Shown here one piece after another: positions 16,536 to 24,763 of a DNA stretch of 33,536 bases. The stretch comes from Fischerella muscicola PCC 7414 (lineage in GTDB: Bacteria; Cyanobacteriota; Cyanobacteriia; Cyanobacteriales; Nostocaceae). The position numbers were made by a program, and so were the translations under genes. Where the stretch lies: positions 1-33,536 of the forward strand of contig NZ_AJLK01000162.1 in the NCBI RefSeq assembly GCF_000317205.1, read 5' to 3'. Positions within the stretch are counted from its first letter, which is position 1. Every line of letters begins with the position of its first letter. The notes beneath the pieces were generated by a model, which saw nothing but the letters and a program-made list of their open reading frames with translations, had not been told where the DNA came from and ran no database searches.

Positions 16536-17080
16536 ATAACTTATTTATGAAAGTAAATATTAAGTAGTGGACTGACACGACTAAAATAATGCGTATTTAT
16601 TTTGTGGGTTGGGTTGAGTTTTCCAGACCCAACATTATTAAGATAAGTTGGGTTTCCTTGCGTCAAACGCCACTTGCTACAACTGTTGGAACCCCCCGCA
16701 GTGGCTTCCTAACCTATTCTTAATGCACTATTTTATACCTAAGAGTGTTTTAACAAGGAACGCCTGAGAATTAAGATCGCTTTCTCAAGAGACGGCTACT
16801 TTCTCAATGAAAGTTGCTGAATATCGATTCTCAAAACAAGAACTGTGTAGGATGCACTACACTTAATTAAGAAAGATTCAGTGCAATTCCTTTTATTGTC
16901 AGGTGCAAACCTTTTTTGTCTCTAGATTGAATCAAAATATATTCTGTAGGCAAGAAGCACACAACTGGCTAAATTGTTATAAGAAAAGTTTAAAGGAGAG
17001 TAACTAACCTCAAAAATCTTAATAAGAGGATAATCTTCTCCTGCTGTAGATAAACACCGCTCAAGTTATTAAGATTCCTT
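16536..17080. other. Intergenic region with a REP-like hairpin
   Basis: No gene is supported. GTTGGGT (16608-16614) pairs with ACCCAAC (16627-16633), a GTTGGGTT-type repeat common in cyanobacteria, with a further GTTGGGTTT copy at about 16649. A GCCAC/GTGGC pair flanks about 16670-16706. The promoter of the downstream two-gene unit should lie in 16900-17080, but I cannot point to boxes. Confidence 0.4.
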
Positions 17081-17488
17081 GTGCAATCTCAAAAACCCGA
17101 AAAACTTGATTTTAATAGCGAATACCCTTGTCCCTGCCGTCGTCGGGGACGATTAGTTCCGATTACCCTTACAGAAGCATTTGGATGCGATCGCTGTCAG
17201 CAAATCTTTGTAGTGGAAGATAATGGTTTTGTCCTAGAACAGCTTTCTACTACCTATCCTTACAAACGCGCTTGGCGCTGGACAGGTTCAAGCTGGCAAG
17301 TTGTCCATCCGCGTTTAGGAGAAAGCTATCTGCCGGTAGCGCTTGGCATTATTTTCGTGCTAGTGATTATATGGTTGCCATTAGCACTGCGATTGGCAAG
17401 TGGTTCAAGTATAATCGCTTGGGCAATGGTGGCAGTACTATTGGCAATTTTACCCGCACTGATGGTCTGGCTTACCTACAGACGTTGA
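17081..17488 (+). CDS. Conserved zinc-ribbon membrane protein upstream of proA paralogue
   Basis: Protein of 135 residues. The N-terminal part has Cys17/Cys19 (CPC) and Cys36/Cys39 (CDRC), a probable metal-binding ribbon. Residues about 60-80 form a WRWTGSSWQ region, and two hydrophobic segments (about 84-105 and 110-132) end in a short YRR tail, so the ribbon probably faces the cytosol. The start is GTG. Only four bases separate its stop from the proA-like ATG, so the two genes are almost certainly co-transcribed. I do not recognise a named family and assign no function. Confidence 0.75.
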   Translation: MQSQKPEKLDFNSEYPCPCRRRGRLVPITLTEAFGCDRCQQIFVVEDNGFVLEQLSTTYPYKRAWRWTGSSWQVVHPRLGESYLPVALGIIFVLVIIWLPLALRLASGSSIIAWAMVAVLLAILPALMVWLTYRR

Positions 17489-17492
17489 TTCA

Positions 17493-18758
17493 ATGACAGT
17501 GGATGCTTTTGATGATAGCCCCGAAGCAATCTCCAGCACTAAACGTGCCTATGCTGCTTCTTTAAAGTTAGGAATTACCAAAGGGACAGATCGTAGTCGC
17601 GCCGTCTTGGCGATGGCAGAGGCGATCAAACGTTCTTTTGATGACATTCTAGAAGCTAATACTTTGGATCTAGAGGCTAGTCGGGAAATGGCCATACCAG
17701 ATTTGATTTTGGATTGGCTAAAGCTAACACCAAAACGTCTGGAAGCAACTGTAGAGATTTTGCAACGACTAGGAGAATTGTCAGATCCACTGCGGCGAGT
17801 GCGTAGTGCTGACTACCAACTGGAAGACTCTCAGACTTACACACAGCTAATGCCTTTGGGTGTGATCGCATTTATTTATGAAGCGTTTCCAGAGTTAGGT
17901 GCGATCGCTGCGGGTTTATGCATCAAAACGGGTAATTGTTTGATTCTTAAAGGTGGTACAGAAGCTAGCCACTCTAACGCAGTGATCGCTGATGCTTTAC
18001 AAGCTGGTATCGCTGATGCTGGTTTACCCCCTGGTTGTATAGAATTGATCCAGACTGAACATGGTGCTTCAATTCGTGATTTGGTCAGTCAAGATAATTA
18101 CTTAAACTTAGTCATTCCCTACGGACGCGCAAGTTTGGTACAGCAAGTGGTGCGGCACTCTACAGCACCAGTGCTGAGATCCGCAATGGGTAATTGTTAC
18201 CTTTATTGGTCACTCAATGGCAGCTTAGAAATGGTGCGCTGGATGATTGTGGATAGCCATTGTAGCGAACCAGATCCGGTGAATGCGATCGAAAAAGTTT
18301 TGATTCATCGGCAAGCGATGCCATCATCTTTAATTACCCTGTGGAACAGCTTGCAAGAAAAAGGCTTTGAAATAAGAGGAGACGCGGAATTAGTAGAAGC
18401 CTTTGGGCAGCTACAACTAGCTAAAGATGGGGAATGGGGAAGTGCTTATTTAAACAAAACAATAGCTTTTAAACTAGTAGATAGTTTAGAGGCAGCGATC
18501 GCCTGGATTAATCAGTACAGCAGTGGTCACGCCGACTGCATCGTCACAGAATCTTATCAAGAAAGTCGGCAATTTGCTTTAGGAGTCAACAGCGCCTCTA
18601 GTTACATCAATGCTTCGCCCCGTTTTACCCGTAACCCTGCACGGGGAGATGGCGTATTTCTGGGTATGTCCAACCAGAAAGGTCATCGACGTGGCTTTAT
18701 CAGCTTAGAAAGCCTGACTACAGTCAAACATATTGTGCAGGGAAACGGAAGGTTTTAG
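17493..18758 (+). CDS. proA: ProA-family protein lacking the catalytic cysteine
   Basis: Protein of 421 residues with the fold and length of gamma-glutamyl phosphate reductase (proline biosynthesis, NADPH-dependent reduction of glutamyl phosphate). Alignable landmarks are PLGVIAFIYEAFPE, CIKTGNCLILKGG, LVIPYGRASLV, APVLRSAMGNCYLY and a C-terminal INASPRFTR ... GMSNQKGHRRG. At the site where ProA proteins have Cys in CNxIE(T)LL, this one reads VNAIEKVL (Val263; codon GTG at 18279-18281), with no gap over about 20 flanking residues. ARP of the substrate loop is also AFP. Either a nearby Cys (235 or 257) substitutes, or the protein is a divergent paralogue with another role. The gene symbol marks the family only. 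Confidence 0.8.
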   Translation: MTVDAFDDSPEAISSTKRAYAASLKLGITKGTDRSRAVLAMAEAIKRSFDDILEANTLDLEASREMAIPDLILDWLKLTPKRLEATVEILQRLGELSDPLRRVRSADYQLEDSQTYTQLMPLGVIAFIYEAFPELGAIAAGLCIKTGNCLILKGGTEASHSNAVIADALQAGIADAGLPPGCIELIQTEHGASIRDLVSQDNYLNLVIPYGRASLVQQVVRHSTAPVLRSAMGNCYLYWSLNGSLEMVRWMIVDSHCSEPDPVNAIEKVLIHRQAMPSSLITLWNSLQEKGFEIRGDAELVEAFGQLQLAKDGEWGSAYLNKTIAFKLVDSLEAAIAWINQYSSGHADCIVTESYQESRQFALGVNSASSYINASPRFTRNPARGDGVFLGMSNQKGHRRGFISLESLTTVKHIVQGNGRF

Positions 18759-18764
18759 AAAAGA

Positions 18765-18796
18765 ATGGGGTGATGGGGTGATGGGGTGATGGGGTG
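18765..18796. repeat. 8-bp tandem repeat ATGGGGTG x4
   Basis: Four perfect contiguous units start six bases after the proA-like stop codon. A C-rich tract (CTCCCCATCTCCCC and similar) follows before the convergent desaturase stop, so the transcript could fold G-rich against C-rich strands and help end transcription. Confidence 0.6.
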
Positions 18797-18841
18797 TAGT
18801 ATTTTCTCCCCATCTCCCCAACTCCCTATCTCCCCACCATC

Positions 18842-19657
18842 CTATTTATTGTCTGCCAACTTCACATTCGTGGCTAGACCAAGTGCTTGTAGGAACTTAA
18901 CAGTCATCCAAGTCATATCAATTTCCCACCATTGCAGTCCGTGACGGGCTGAATACTGAAAAGCATGGTGGTTATTATGCCAACCTTCACCGTAAGTTAA
19001 TAAAGCAACCCACCAACAATTTGTTGAGCGATCGCCTGATTCATAAGTACGATAACCAAATTTATGGGTAGCACTATTAACCAACCAGGTGCAATGCCAT
19101 ACGAAGACTAGGCGAACAAAAACTCCCCAGATTACAAAAGGCCAGCCACCCAGCAAAAACAGTACTACACCTAGAGCTACTTGGAGCCAAATTAAATTAT
19201 TTTGGAAAAACTGATAAACTGGGTCATCGCCGATATCTTTTGTAAAGCGAGGTACTTCTGGCTGAAGTGGTGAATGATAAAACATCCAACCCATGTGGCT
19301 CCACCAGAAACCTTTGTTGGAATCATGGGGATCTAACTCCTTATCTGAGTACAAATGATGCATCCGATGCATACCGACCCATTCTATTGGGCCTCCTTCG
19401 CAGGAAAGGGTTCCGCACAAAACAAGGAAGTATTCTAGCCACTTAGGGGTTTGAAAACTACGGTGGGTGACGAGGCGGTGATAGCCCAGAGTAATACCTA
19501 AGCCACCTGTTACCCAATGGAGAAACAAGCACACACCAACTGCTTTCCAGCTAAAGAAAGCGGGAAACAGGGCAAGCAACGCAGCAGCGTGCAAAACACT
19601 TAAGAATGTAATGTGTACTAAATGGCTTCGGGATTTTGTTGATGTAGCAATTGTCAT
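18842..19657 (-). CDS. desC: Acyl-lipid delta-9 fatty acid desaturase (DesC type)
   Basis: Membrane di-iron desaturase that introduces the first double bond into acyl chains of membrane lipids, important for growth at low temperature. The 271-residue protein has all three histidine boxes: HRLVTH (60-65), HRMHH (97-101) and HNNHH (227-231), plus the GYHR and EGWHNNHHAF contexts of delta-9 enzymes. Hydrophobic segments lie at about 14-57 and 155-195, as expected for four membrane spans. ATG start; usual length. It is divergent from the PLP-enzyme gene with about 84 bp between starts, so the promoters overlap. Regiospecificity at position 9 is inferred from the family. Confidence 0.92.
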   Translation of the reverse strand: MTIATSTKSRSHLVHITFLSVLHAAALLALFPAFFSWKAVGVCLFLHWVTGGLGITLGYHRLVTHRSFQTPKWLEYFLVLCGTLSCEGGPIEWVGMHRMHHLYSDKELDPHDSNKGFWWSHMGWMFYHSPLQPEVPRFTKDIGDDPVYQFFQNNLIWLQVALGVVLFLLGGWPFVIWGVFVRLVFVWHCTWLVNSATHKFGYRTYESGDRSTNCWWVALLTYGEGWHNNHHAFQYSARHGLQWWEIDMTWMTVKFLQALGLATNVKLADNK

Positions 19658-19741
19658 GCAGTAACCTGAATAGGAATTGTTCAGCCTAGTCTGCGCGATC
19701 CGTAAATCCGCATATTATGTTTTTTTGTGAATGAGGAACTA

Positions 19742-20974
19742 ATGAACAGCTTGGAACAGCTGCGGCAAGCAGAACAGGCACTGATACAGATTTTTTCTGG
19801 AATTGACGCTCAGGTCAAGAGAAATCTTTACAGAGTGTTAAGTGCTTTTCGCCATCATCGAGTAGGCGCTCACCATTTTGCAGGTGTCACAGGCTACGGT
19901 CATGATGACTTAGGGCGAGAAACTTTAGACAAAGTCTTTGCCGAAGTTATGGGCGCAGAGGCGGCGGCTGTGCGAGTGCAGTTTGTATCTGGAACTCACG
20001 CGATCGCTTGTGCCCTATTTGGTGTCCTCCGTCCTGGCGACGAGATGCTCTCAGTAGCTGGCGCTCCTTATGATACATTAGAAGAAGTAATAGGTTTACG
20101 GGGTCATGGTCAAGGCTCCCTTATAGATTTTGGCATTCGCTATCGCCAATTGAATCTTACCCCAGAAGGAACAGTGGATTGGCAAGCATTAAGCCGATCG
20201 GTGGAGGATAACACTACTTTAGTTCTAATTCAGCGTTCTTGTGGGTATTCTTGGCGTCCTAGTCTGTCAATTGCCGATATTGAAAAAATTATTAATTTAG
20301 TCAAGCAGCAAAATCCCAACACGATTTGTTTTGTTGATAATTGCTACGGCGAATTTATCGAAACCAGTGAACCTACCCACGTAGGCGCTGATTTAATGGC
20401 AGGTTCCTTGATTAAAAACCCTGGTGGAACCATTGTCACTGCTGGTGGTTACGTTGCCGGTCGCGCGGATTTGGTAGAAGCGGCTGCGTGTCGGCTGACT
20501 GCCCCTGGTATTGGTAGTTACGGCGGTGCGACCTTTGATCAAAATCGTTTGCTCTTCCAAGGCTTATTTCTCGCACCTCAGATGGTAGGAGAAGCCATGA
20601 AAGGTACGCACCTTACAGGTTATATTTTTGACAAGCTTGGTTATCCAGTTAATCCCGCACCTCTTGCTCCCCGGCGTGATGTGATCCAGGCAATTAAACT
20701 CGGTTCTGCCGAGAAGCTAATTGCCTTTTGTAAAGCGATACAACAAAATTCACCCATTGGTTCTTATCTAGACCCCATTCCTGATCAAATGCCAGGTTAC
20801 GAAAGCAAAGTCGTCATGGCTGGCGGGACATTTATTGAGGGTAGCACATTAGAGTTCTCGGCTGACGGGCCATTACGAGAACCGTATGTAGTTTACTGCC
20901 AAGGCGGCACCCATTGGACTCATGTAGCGATCGCTTTAGAAGCCGCAATTGAGGCGGTAGGAGTAGCAAACTAA
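19742..20974 (+). CDS. Methionine gamma-lyase family PLP enzyme ('aluminium resistance protein')
   Basis: Protein of 410 residues from this ATG, in the fold-type I PLP family often labelled aluminium resistance or cystathionine beta-lyase-like. The PLP lysine should be in AGSLIKNPGG (Lys225 here). Other landmarks are VSGTHAIACALFGVLRPGD, RSCGYSWRPSL, CFVDNCYGEF and GSYGGATFDQNR. A C-S lyase reaction on a methionine- or cystathionine-like substrate is the family guess; the true substrate is unknown. An in-frame GTG at 19727 would add five residues, but GAGGAA sits five bases upstream of the ATG as a good ribosome-binding site, so I prefer 19742. Repeats fill the gap downstream. Confidence 0.85.
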   Translation: MNSLEQLRQAEQALIQIFSGIDAQVKRNLYRVLSAFRHHRVGAHHFAGVTGYGHDDLGRETLDKVFAEVMGAEAAAVRVQFVSGTHAIACALFGVLRPGDEMLSVAGAPYDTLEEVIGLRGHGQGSLIDFGIRYRQLNLTPEGTVDWQALSRSVEDNTTLVLIQRSCGYSWRPSLSIADIEKIINLVKQQNPNTICFVDNCYGEFIETSEPTHVGADLMAGSLIKNPGGTIVTAGGYVAGRADLVEAAACRLTAPGIGSYGGATFDQNRLLFQGLFLAPQMVGEAMKGTHLTGYIFDKLGYPVNPAPLAPRRDVIQAIKLGSAEKLIAFCKAIQQNSPIGSYLDPIPDQMPGYESKVVMAGGTFIEGSTLEFSADGPLREPYVVYCQGGTHWTHVAIALEAAIEAVGVAN

Positions 20975-21045
20975 GTCAATTGTCCATTGTCAAAAATAGG
21001 GTGCATTGTCCAGCAATAATTTAACGTGAGTTTTGCCACGATATC

Positions 21046-21094
21046 GCCCGCAAGTAAACTGCGGGCTAATAGCCAAAACCCATCGAAGTGGGTT
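21046..21094. repeat. Double-hairpin repeat unit, copy 2
   Basis: GCCCGCA (21046-21052) pairs with TGCGGGC (21060-21066). A TAATAGCC linker follows, then AACCCA (21077-21082) pairs with TGGGTT (21089-21094). The layout and AATAGCC linker match copy 1 at 4515-4566, while the stem sequences differ but stay complementary. Confidence 0.6.
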
Positions 21095-21139
21095 AAAAGG
21101 CAATACGGTTCAGTTAAGGATTTTTCGTCATAATTTTGG

Positions 21140-21176
21140 ACATGTAGAAACGTTGCACTGTAACGTCTCTACATGT
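21140..21176. repeat. Palindrome of the GTAGAGACGTT family
   Basis: ACATGTAGAAACGTT (21140-21154) and AACGTCTCTACATGT (21162-21176) are inverted copies at 14 of 15 positions around a seven-base loop. Related palindromes lie at 13133-13162 and 30041-30062. Confidence 0.6.
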
Positions 21177-21442
21177 CACTCTTCCTTTGCGTTCTCTCTG
21201 TTGAAAAGCTTTGAGCCTCGCTATCGCGTAGACGCCTGTAGGGCGGCTTCTCGTTAGAGTGGAGCTTACGCTAACGCCCCAAGCCCTAGCACCCTACGGG
21301 AAGCCGCAAAGCGTCTACAAACTTTTCGCTGCGTCCTGGTGCGGTTTTTTACCCAACCCCTCAGAATTGAGGCGATGAACTAGTAGACTTGGGCTATTGC
21401 AATTAGTGCAATAAATCCCTATTTTACTTAATTCAAGTTTAA

Positions 21443-21479
21443 TTCTTACAATAAAGTAAGAAATTATGTTTATTGTAAG
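21443..21479 (+). promoter_or_regulatory. Probable autoregulatory operator of vapBC
   Basis: Two nested inverted repeats precede the antitoxin gene. CTTACAATAAA (21445-21455) and TTTATTGTAAG (21469-21479) form a perfect 11-bp pair with 13 bases between; within the left half TTCTTAC (21443-21449) pairs with GTAAGAA (21456-21462). The right arm overlaps the AAGGA ribosome-binding site before the ATG at 21488. AbrB-type antitoxins normally bind such sites with the toxin to repress their own operon; binding here is inferred. Confidence 0.6.
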
Positions 21480-21487
21480 GAAAAAAT

Positions 21488-21730
21488 ATGTCTATTGCCA
21501 CAATTACTAGTAAAGGTCAGACAACTATCCCTAAGGAAATCCGCGAGAAACTGAACTTACGTCCAGGCGATCGCATTAGTTTCTTTATTGAAGCTGACGG
21601 TAGAGTATATATTCAACCATTGAATGTTCATGTTGAAGACTTATCTGGTGTTCTCTACAAGCCAGGAAGAAAGGCTGTATCTGTTGAACAGATGAATGAA
21701 GCAATTGAACAGTGTGGTGGTAGCTTGTGA
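21488..21730 (+). CDS. vapB: AbrB/MazE-type antitoxin (VapB role)
   Basis: Protein of 80 residues. Residues 1-47 form a SpoVT-AbrB swapped-hairpin DNA-binding domain (ATITSKGQTTIPKEIREKLNLRPGDRI split over positions 4-30). The C-terminal part (about 50-80), including LYKPGRKAVSVEQMNEAIEQ, should wrap and inhibit the toxin. ATG start with AAGGA upstream inside the operator. Its last codons overlap the toxin GTG by four bases (GTGA), giving translational coupling. The nested inverted repeats upstream fit autoregulation. Confidence 0.88.
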   Translation: MSIATITSKGQTTIPKEIREKLNLRPGDRISFFIEADGRVYIQPLNVHVEDLSGVLYKPGRKAVSVEQMNEAIEQCGGSL

Positions 21731-22125
21731 GCAAGGGGCTGGATACAAATGTTATTGTTCGTTATCTTGTACGGGATGATTTGGAACAATGGAAACTAGC
21801 AGATGAATATATTAAACAGGTTAAGGCAAGCGGTGAAACTTGTTTTATCAACAACATTGTTTTATGTGAACTTGTCTGGGTACTAAAAACTTCTTACAAA
21901 CTTAGTCGTATTGAAATTACCGACGTTATCGAGAAAATACTGAAAACAGATGCTTTTGATTTTGAAAACAGAGAAGCCGCTTTGTGGTCATTACAGCAGA
22001 TGAAAAAAGGAAAAGCAGATTTCTCTGATTATCTAATTGGAAAGTTAAACGAACAAGCGGGATGCAGTGAAACCGTTACATTTGATGCAAAGTTGCAAGG
22101 AACTCAGGGAATTCGTTTACTTTGA
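21727..22125 (+). CDS. vapC: PIN-domain toxin (VapC type)
   Basis: Protein of 132 residues forming one PIN domain, a metal-dependent RNase that in VapC toxins cuts tRNA or rRNA. Candidate acidic residues are Asp6 (GLDTNV), Glu48 (LCELVW), Asp98/Asp101 (ADFSDYLI) and Asp120 (TFDAKL), so the active site appears complete. The start is GTG, overlapping the antitoxin stop by four bases. The RNA target cannot be told from sequence. Four GGCAGAA-type heptamers begin nine bases after the stop. Confidence 0.87.
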   Translation: MSKGLDTNVIVRYLVRDDLEQWKLADEYIKQVKASGETCFINNIVLCELVWVLKTSYKLSRIEITDVIEKILKTDAFDFENREAALWSLQQMKKGKADFSDYLIGKLNEQAGCSETVTFDAKLQGTQGIRLL

Positions 22126-22134
22126 CCGAAGAAA

Positions 22135-22162
22135 GGCAGAAGGCAGACGGCAGAAGGCAGAA
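22135..22162. repeat. GGCAGAA heptamer x4
   Basis: Four contiguous 7-bp units (GGCAGAA, GGCAGAC, GGCAGAA, GGCAGAA) directly after vapC. They belong to the same family as the array at 11040-11116. Confidence 0.65.
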
Positions 22163-22242
22163 GGAATAAAGATTTTCATCGGTGGTGCTGTACTAAAAAT
22201 TCATGACCCACTAATAATATTTATCAAAGTCACATTAATCTC

Positions 22243-22494
22243 ATTAATGAGGCTCAAACACTCATTGACGAGCTTCTAATAGTTGACGACGAGTCTCAAA
22301 CACTCGACGACGAGTCTCAAACACTCGACGACGAGTCTCAAATACTCGACGACGAGGCTCAAACACTCGACGACGAGGCTCAAACACTCGACGACGAGGC
22401 TCAAACGCTCATCGACGAGGCTCAAACACTCGCCGACGAGTCTCAAACACTCAACGACGAGTCTCAAACACTCAAAAAAGAAGTTCTAATACTC
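22243..22494. repeat. 21-bp tandem repeat array, about 9 good units plus degenerate edges
   Basis: Units of the type GACGACGAGTCTCAAACACT plus C start at 22285, 22306, 22327, 22348, 22369, 22390, 22411, 22432 and 22453, with decayed copies on both sides. The 21-bp period keeps every frame in register, so long open frames arise on both strands; they read as seven-residue repeats (DDESQTL, TTSLKHS on plus; LVVECLR on minus). The DDESQTL frame is open from about 22205 but has no ATG, GTG or TTG start that I can find. I therefore call it a repeat, not a gene. Confidence 0.7.
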
Positions 22495-22530
22495 ATTCAC
22501 CAAGCTTCTATTCCACCTTTCCCCATCCTC

Positions 22531-24605
22531 TCATCGGCACGCCTCATTAGGCACATCAGGATGGCTAGCAAAGTAATCTCTCAGCCAATCGCACCCCCGC
22601 GCCAGCAGTTCATCTAAACCCTCAACCGGACGCAACTGCACAGTATTATCTACAACAACCGTTATTAACTTACCATCTGGGTTAAGCACTCCGTCTCTAC
22701 CCTGATATTCAGCCAACTGCTGCCAATCATCCCCTACCTGCGTCCATAAGCGGACAGCACCTTCACTTGATGCAGTCGCAATAGTTTTGCCATCTGGGCT
22801 AAACACTACGTTGTTGACCTCATCGTTATGCTTGAGGATGGCAATTTGTAGCCCTTGGAGATTCCACAATTTGGCTGTGTCGTCAATTGATGCAGTCGCC
22901 ACAGTCTTGCCATCCGGGCTAAACACTACATTTCTGACCGAACCGTTATGCTTGAGGGTGGCAATTTGTAGCCCTTGGAGATTCCACAATTTGGCTGTGT
23001 CGTCAATTGATGCAGTCGCCACAGTCTTGCCATCCGGGCTAAATACCACGTCGTAGACCGAACCGTTTGCTTGAGAGTGGCAATTTGTAGCCCTTGGAGA
23101 TTCCACAACTTAGCTGTGCCGTCAGCTGATGCAGTCGCCACAGTCTTGCCATCCGGGCTAAATACCACGTTGTTGACCGAATCATTATGCCTCAACTGAT
23201 TTTTCTCTCGGATATTTTCGAGAGTAGTTTGCAAAGCTAATAGGGGGCTGACAGTTGGATATTCTGTCAATGAGCGATTATCTTTGACTATTTGTTTTAG
23301 GTCTTTTGCTGGTTCTATAGCCTCAATTAAATTTTCCAACCCAGGAAACTGAGATGATCGCAACAAACGCGCAGATGATTGTTCCAAGCGTGTAACAGTT
23401 TGCGCTGTTCTAAATTGTTGCCAACCAAATCCAGCCAATGCTAAAGAAATAACTGCGGCAGTTGTAGTCCCCAATAAAATCCGCCTCGCCTTCTTTTGGG
23501 CATTTGCTAATACCTGATTCGCTTCCCTTTCTGTCTCTAAAGCCTTTTCCGCCTGTTGTCGCGCCTGTGCCAAAAGTTGATTTGCTTCCTGTTCTGCTAC
23601 CAAAGCGCGTTGAACTTCCCGCTTATCAAATTCCTGACTAGCAGATAAATACTGATAATCCACACTACTCAAGTTCTTGCCACTTGCCCACTGTAAAGCT
23701 TCTTGCAAAGCTTGTCCCCGCAATAAACGCGATTCATCTTCACACTCAGAAGCCATCCAAGCATTAATTTCACTGGCATAAGGGCGGAGTTTTGCTAATT
23801 GTTGCTCACACCATTGTTGATTAAATACTTCTTGATAAATGCGGTTATAAATTAACAGTTTGCCACCACGTTTTACAGCCAACCCTGTTAACCGCAACTC
23901 TGTTTGTTCCGGGCTATTATCACTTGCAATCTCTCCCTGTTGTAGAATCTGTTGAGCCAAAGCCAATAATTGCCCAGTCCGCTGTTCACTACTCCGCAAC
24001 AGCCGATCGCGAATAGTCCGCAAATGCTCCGGTTCATCGTGCATTTCCCAATTTTCAATAATCCGCTGACGCACCAAACGTTCCACAAAAGACGAAGCAG
24101 ACAAAATTTCCCCCGTGTCTCCCCTGTCCTCCTTGTCCTCCTCATCCCCAATCCCCAATCCCCGATTTCCTACCAACTTACAAACCTTCTGCGTCAAAAA
24201 CGGCTGTCCACCTGTCCACTCCAACACGGCTTGCATTAATTCTTGTGGATCACCTACTGCTGCAAGTCCCCTTGCCAATGGCTGCGCTTCTTCAAGTTGA
24301 AACCCTGTTAAATCAATTGCCCTACCAATATTAAATGGTGTCCTTCGCTTATCCCCTATTAAATCGGAAGGCGTACAAACTCCAATTAATGCAAACGTTA
24401 AACGCTTGTATGCTGGTTGGTCAGCACGACGGTTGTAACAGTCGCGAATCACAGCAAAAAAATCATCTAAATTGAATTGAATGCTGAGAATGCTATCTAT
24501 TTCATCAATAAAAATAATAATTTTGTCAGTAATTCTCGCAAGTAAAACTGTTTCGAGACTAGGTAAATTATTGTAATCAATAATACGAAGAATTAATAGA
24601 AACAC
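22531..24605 (-). pseudogene. AAA ATPase (AAA_35-like) with WD40 repeats, truncated and frameshifted
   Basis: Two overlapping reading frames together cover one gene. The first (24605 down to about 23067) carries Walker B IIIFIDEID, CTPSDLI, TPFNIGRAIDLTGFQ, WTGGQPFLTQKVCKLV, a coiled-coil stretch rich in EQEANQLLAQARQQAEKA, a hydrophobic helix (TTAAVISLALAGFGW) and the first WD40 unit. The second (23106 to 22531) continues with WD40 units (VVFSPDGKTVATAS ... AKLWNLQG) and the family C-terminus GCDWLRDYF. The repeat period is 120 bp, but one unit is 119 bp: AACCGTTATGC has become AACCGTTTGC at 23061-23070, a one-base loss. The 5' end also begins just before Walker B, with an in-frame stop immediately upstream of the GTG, so the Walker A half is missing. 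It is most likely a dead STAND/AAA-type gene. Confidence 0.8.
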
Positions 24606-24763
24606 TCAGGTGATTAAGAAAAAAGCAAAGTAAGATATGAAACCGTTATTGGAGTAGCGATCGCTCTTTGTTATTCCAAAACTAGATATTAGCGTTGATT
24701 GGTAAGCACTAAACTTAAGCAACAGAAAAAAACTTAGTCACTTTCATCACAAGGGCAGTAATT

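Larger units (their letters stand above)
20975..21442. repeat. Intergenic repeat cluster upstream of vapBC
   Basis: No gene is supported. The region contains TGTCCATTGTC-like words at the left edge, the second double-hairpin unit (21046-21094), a 15-bp palindrome (21140-21176), and a two-part imperfect inverted repeat in which GTAGACGC (21228-21235) and GCGGCTTC (21243-21250) face GAAGCCGC (21300-21307) and GCGTCTAC (21311-21318). Short open frames here are composed of these repeats. Confidence 0.55.

Noticed and set aside
22243-22494. 21-bp array as a possible CRISPR
   Set aside because: Units are too short, contiguous and diverge gradually; no spacers.
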